From: Bacteroidales bacterium
GTDB lineage: Bacteria > Bacteroidota > Bacteroidia > Bacteroidales > UBA932
NCBI GenBank assembly: GCA_024401715.1
Contig: JAKSKO010000024.1
Span: 1 to 32,587 of the forward strand
Direction: 5' to 3'
Length of the DNA stretch: 32,587 nt
In this document: in pieces, positions 32,381-32,587 of the stretch
Layout: every line of letters begins with the position of its first letter
Numbering within the stretch: the first letter of the stretch is position 1
The notes under the pieces: generated by a model
Told to the model about the DNA's origin: nothing
The model's database searches: none
The model's input: the letters and a program-made list of their open reading frames with translations, nothing else
Program-made: the position numbers and the translations under genes

Positions 32381-32587
32381 GAACTCAGTCTCGTTTACAA
32401 GCCAGTTACCATCAACATTTTATCATCCTTTTAATTGTTGCAGTGATTTTCTTAGAAAAATATATCACAAAGTATCAGAAGAAACAAAATCGAATTTTAG
32501 AAAAAAATGTTTGGATAATATTGAAATTGAATATGATGATTATGGAAGATATCTAATTGAAAAAGATTATTTTAAATTAATTAATTT
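32379..32587 (+). other. AT-rich open frame running off the window, possible partial gene
   Basis: From about 32415 to the end, GC content falls to roughly a fifth. One plus-strand frame remains open from an ATG at 32379 to the window edge. Its latter part reads like protein, rich in Asp, Glu, Lys and Tyr (DNIEIEYDDYGRYLIEKDYF). Its first dozen codons lie antisense to the truncated minus-strand gene, so the true start is probably not here. The product is unknown. Confidence 0.3.

Noticed and set aside
1-32587. CRISPR arrays, rRNA genes, insertion sequences with transposase, integrases
   Set aside because: No direct-repeat array, rRNA-like stretch or transposase/integrase motif was found on either strand.

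Overview
The window comes from the chromosome of a Bacteroidales-type bacterium; the genus cannot be settled from the sequence. The evidence is a SusC/SusD pair, many lipoproteins with Bacteroidota-style signal peptides, a Na+-translocating NADH:quinone reductase (Nqr), an OmpA-type outer-membrane protein, and promoters of the Bacteroidota form TTTG-N19-TAnnTTTG. Five such promoters have exactly 19 bases between the two elements.

Bases 1-9160 are mostly housekeeping, with one accessory island. In order: the 3' part of tRNA-Leu(GAG) with a terminator; two tandem paralogous lipoproteins (minus strand) whose core resembles the leukocidin/haemolysin/Vibrio cytolysin pore-forming family; tRNA-Arg(CCT); an imperfect palindrome of about 163 bp; yceD-rpmF; typA/bipA; tRNA-Leu(CAG), divergent from typA; a candidate small RNA; and a PcrA/UvrD helicase.

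Bases 9237-15137 (plus strand) hold a complete nqrABCDEF operon for the respiratory sodium pump. Both flavinylation motifs and the NqrD/NqrE and NqrF cysteines are present. NqrC carries an unusual tail with ten cysteines. A bidirectional hairpin terminator separates nqrF from the convergent DUF1573 gene.

Bases 15172-30671 (minus strand) look like one long transcription unit, read from right to left: susC, susD, a DUF4843-like lipoprotein, a large BACON-like lipoprotein, two leucine-rich-repeat lipoproteins, a subtilisin-like lipoprotein protease, a small lipoprotein, an AraC-type regulator and a DUF1573 protein. There are no glycoside hydrolases, so the locus reads as a PUL-like system for capture and import of protein or peptide. 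Its promoter has the -33 element in the loop of the terminator hairpin of the preceding ompA gene, and a 24-bp inverted repeat lies at the start of its leader.

Bases 30800-32587 hold an OmpA-family porin and a protein with a His-rich end whose 5' end is missing. Near base 32415 the sequence changes abruptly to very AT-rich DNA that has an open, AT-rich reading frame on the opposite strand. This is either a real recombination junction or an assembly artefact.
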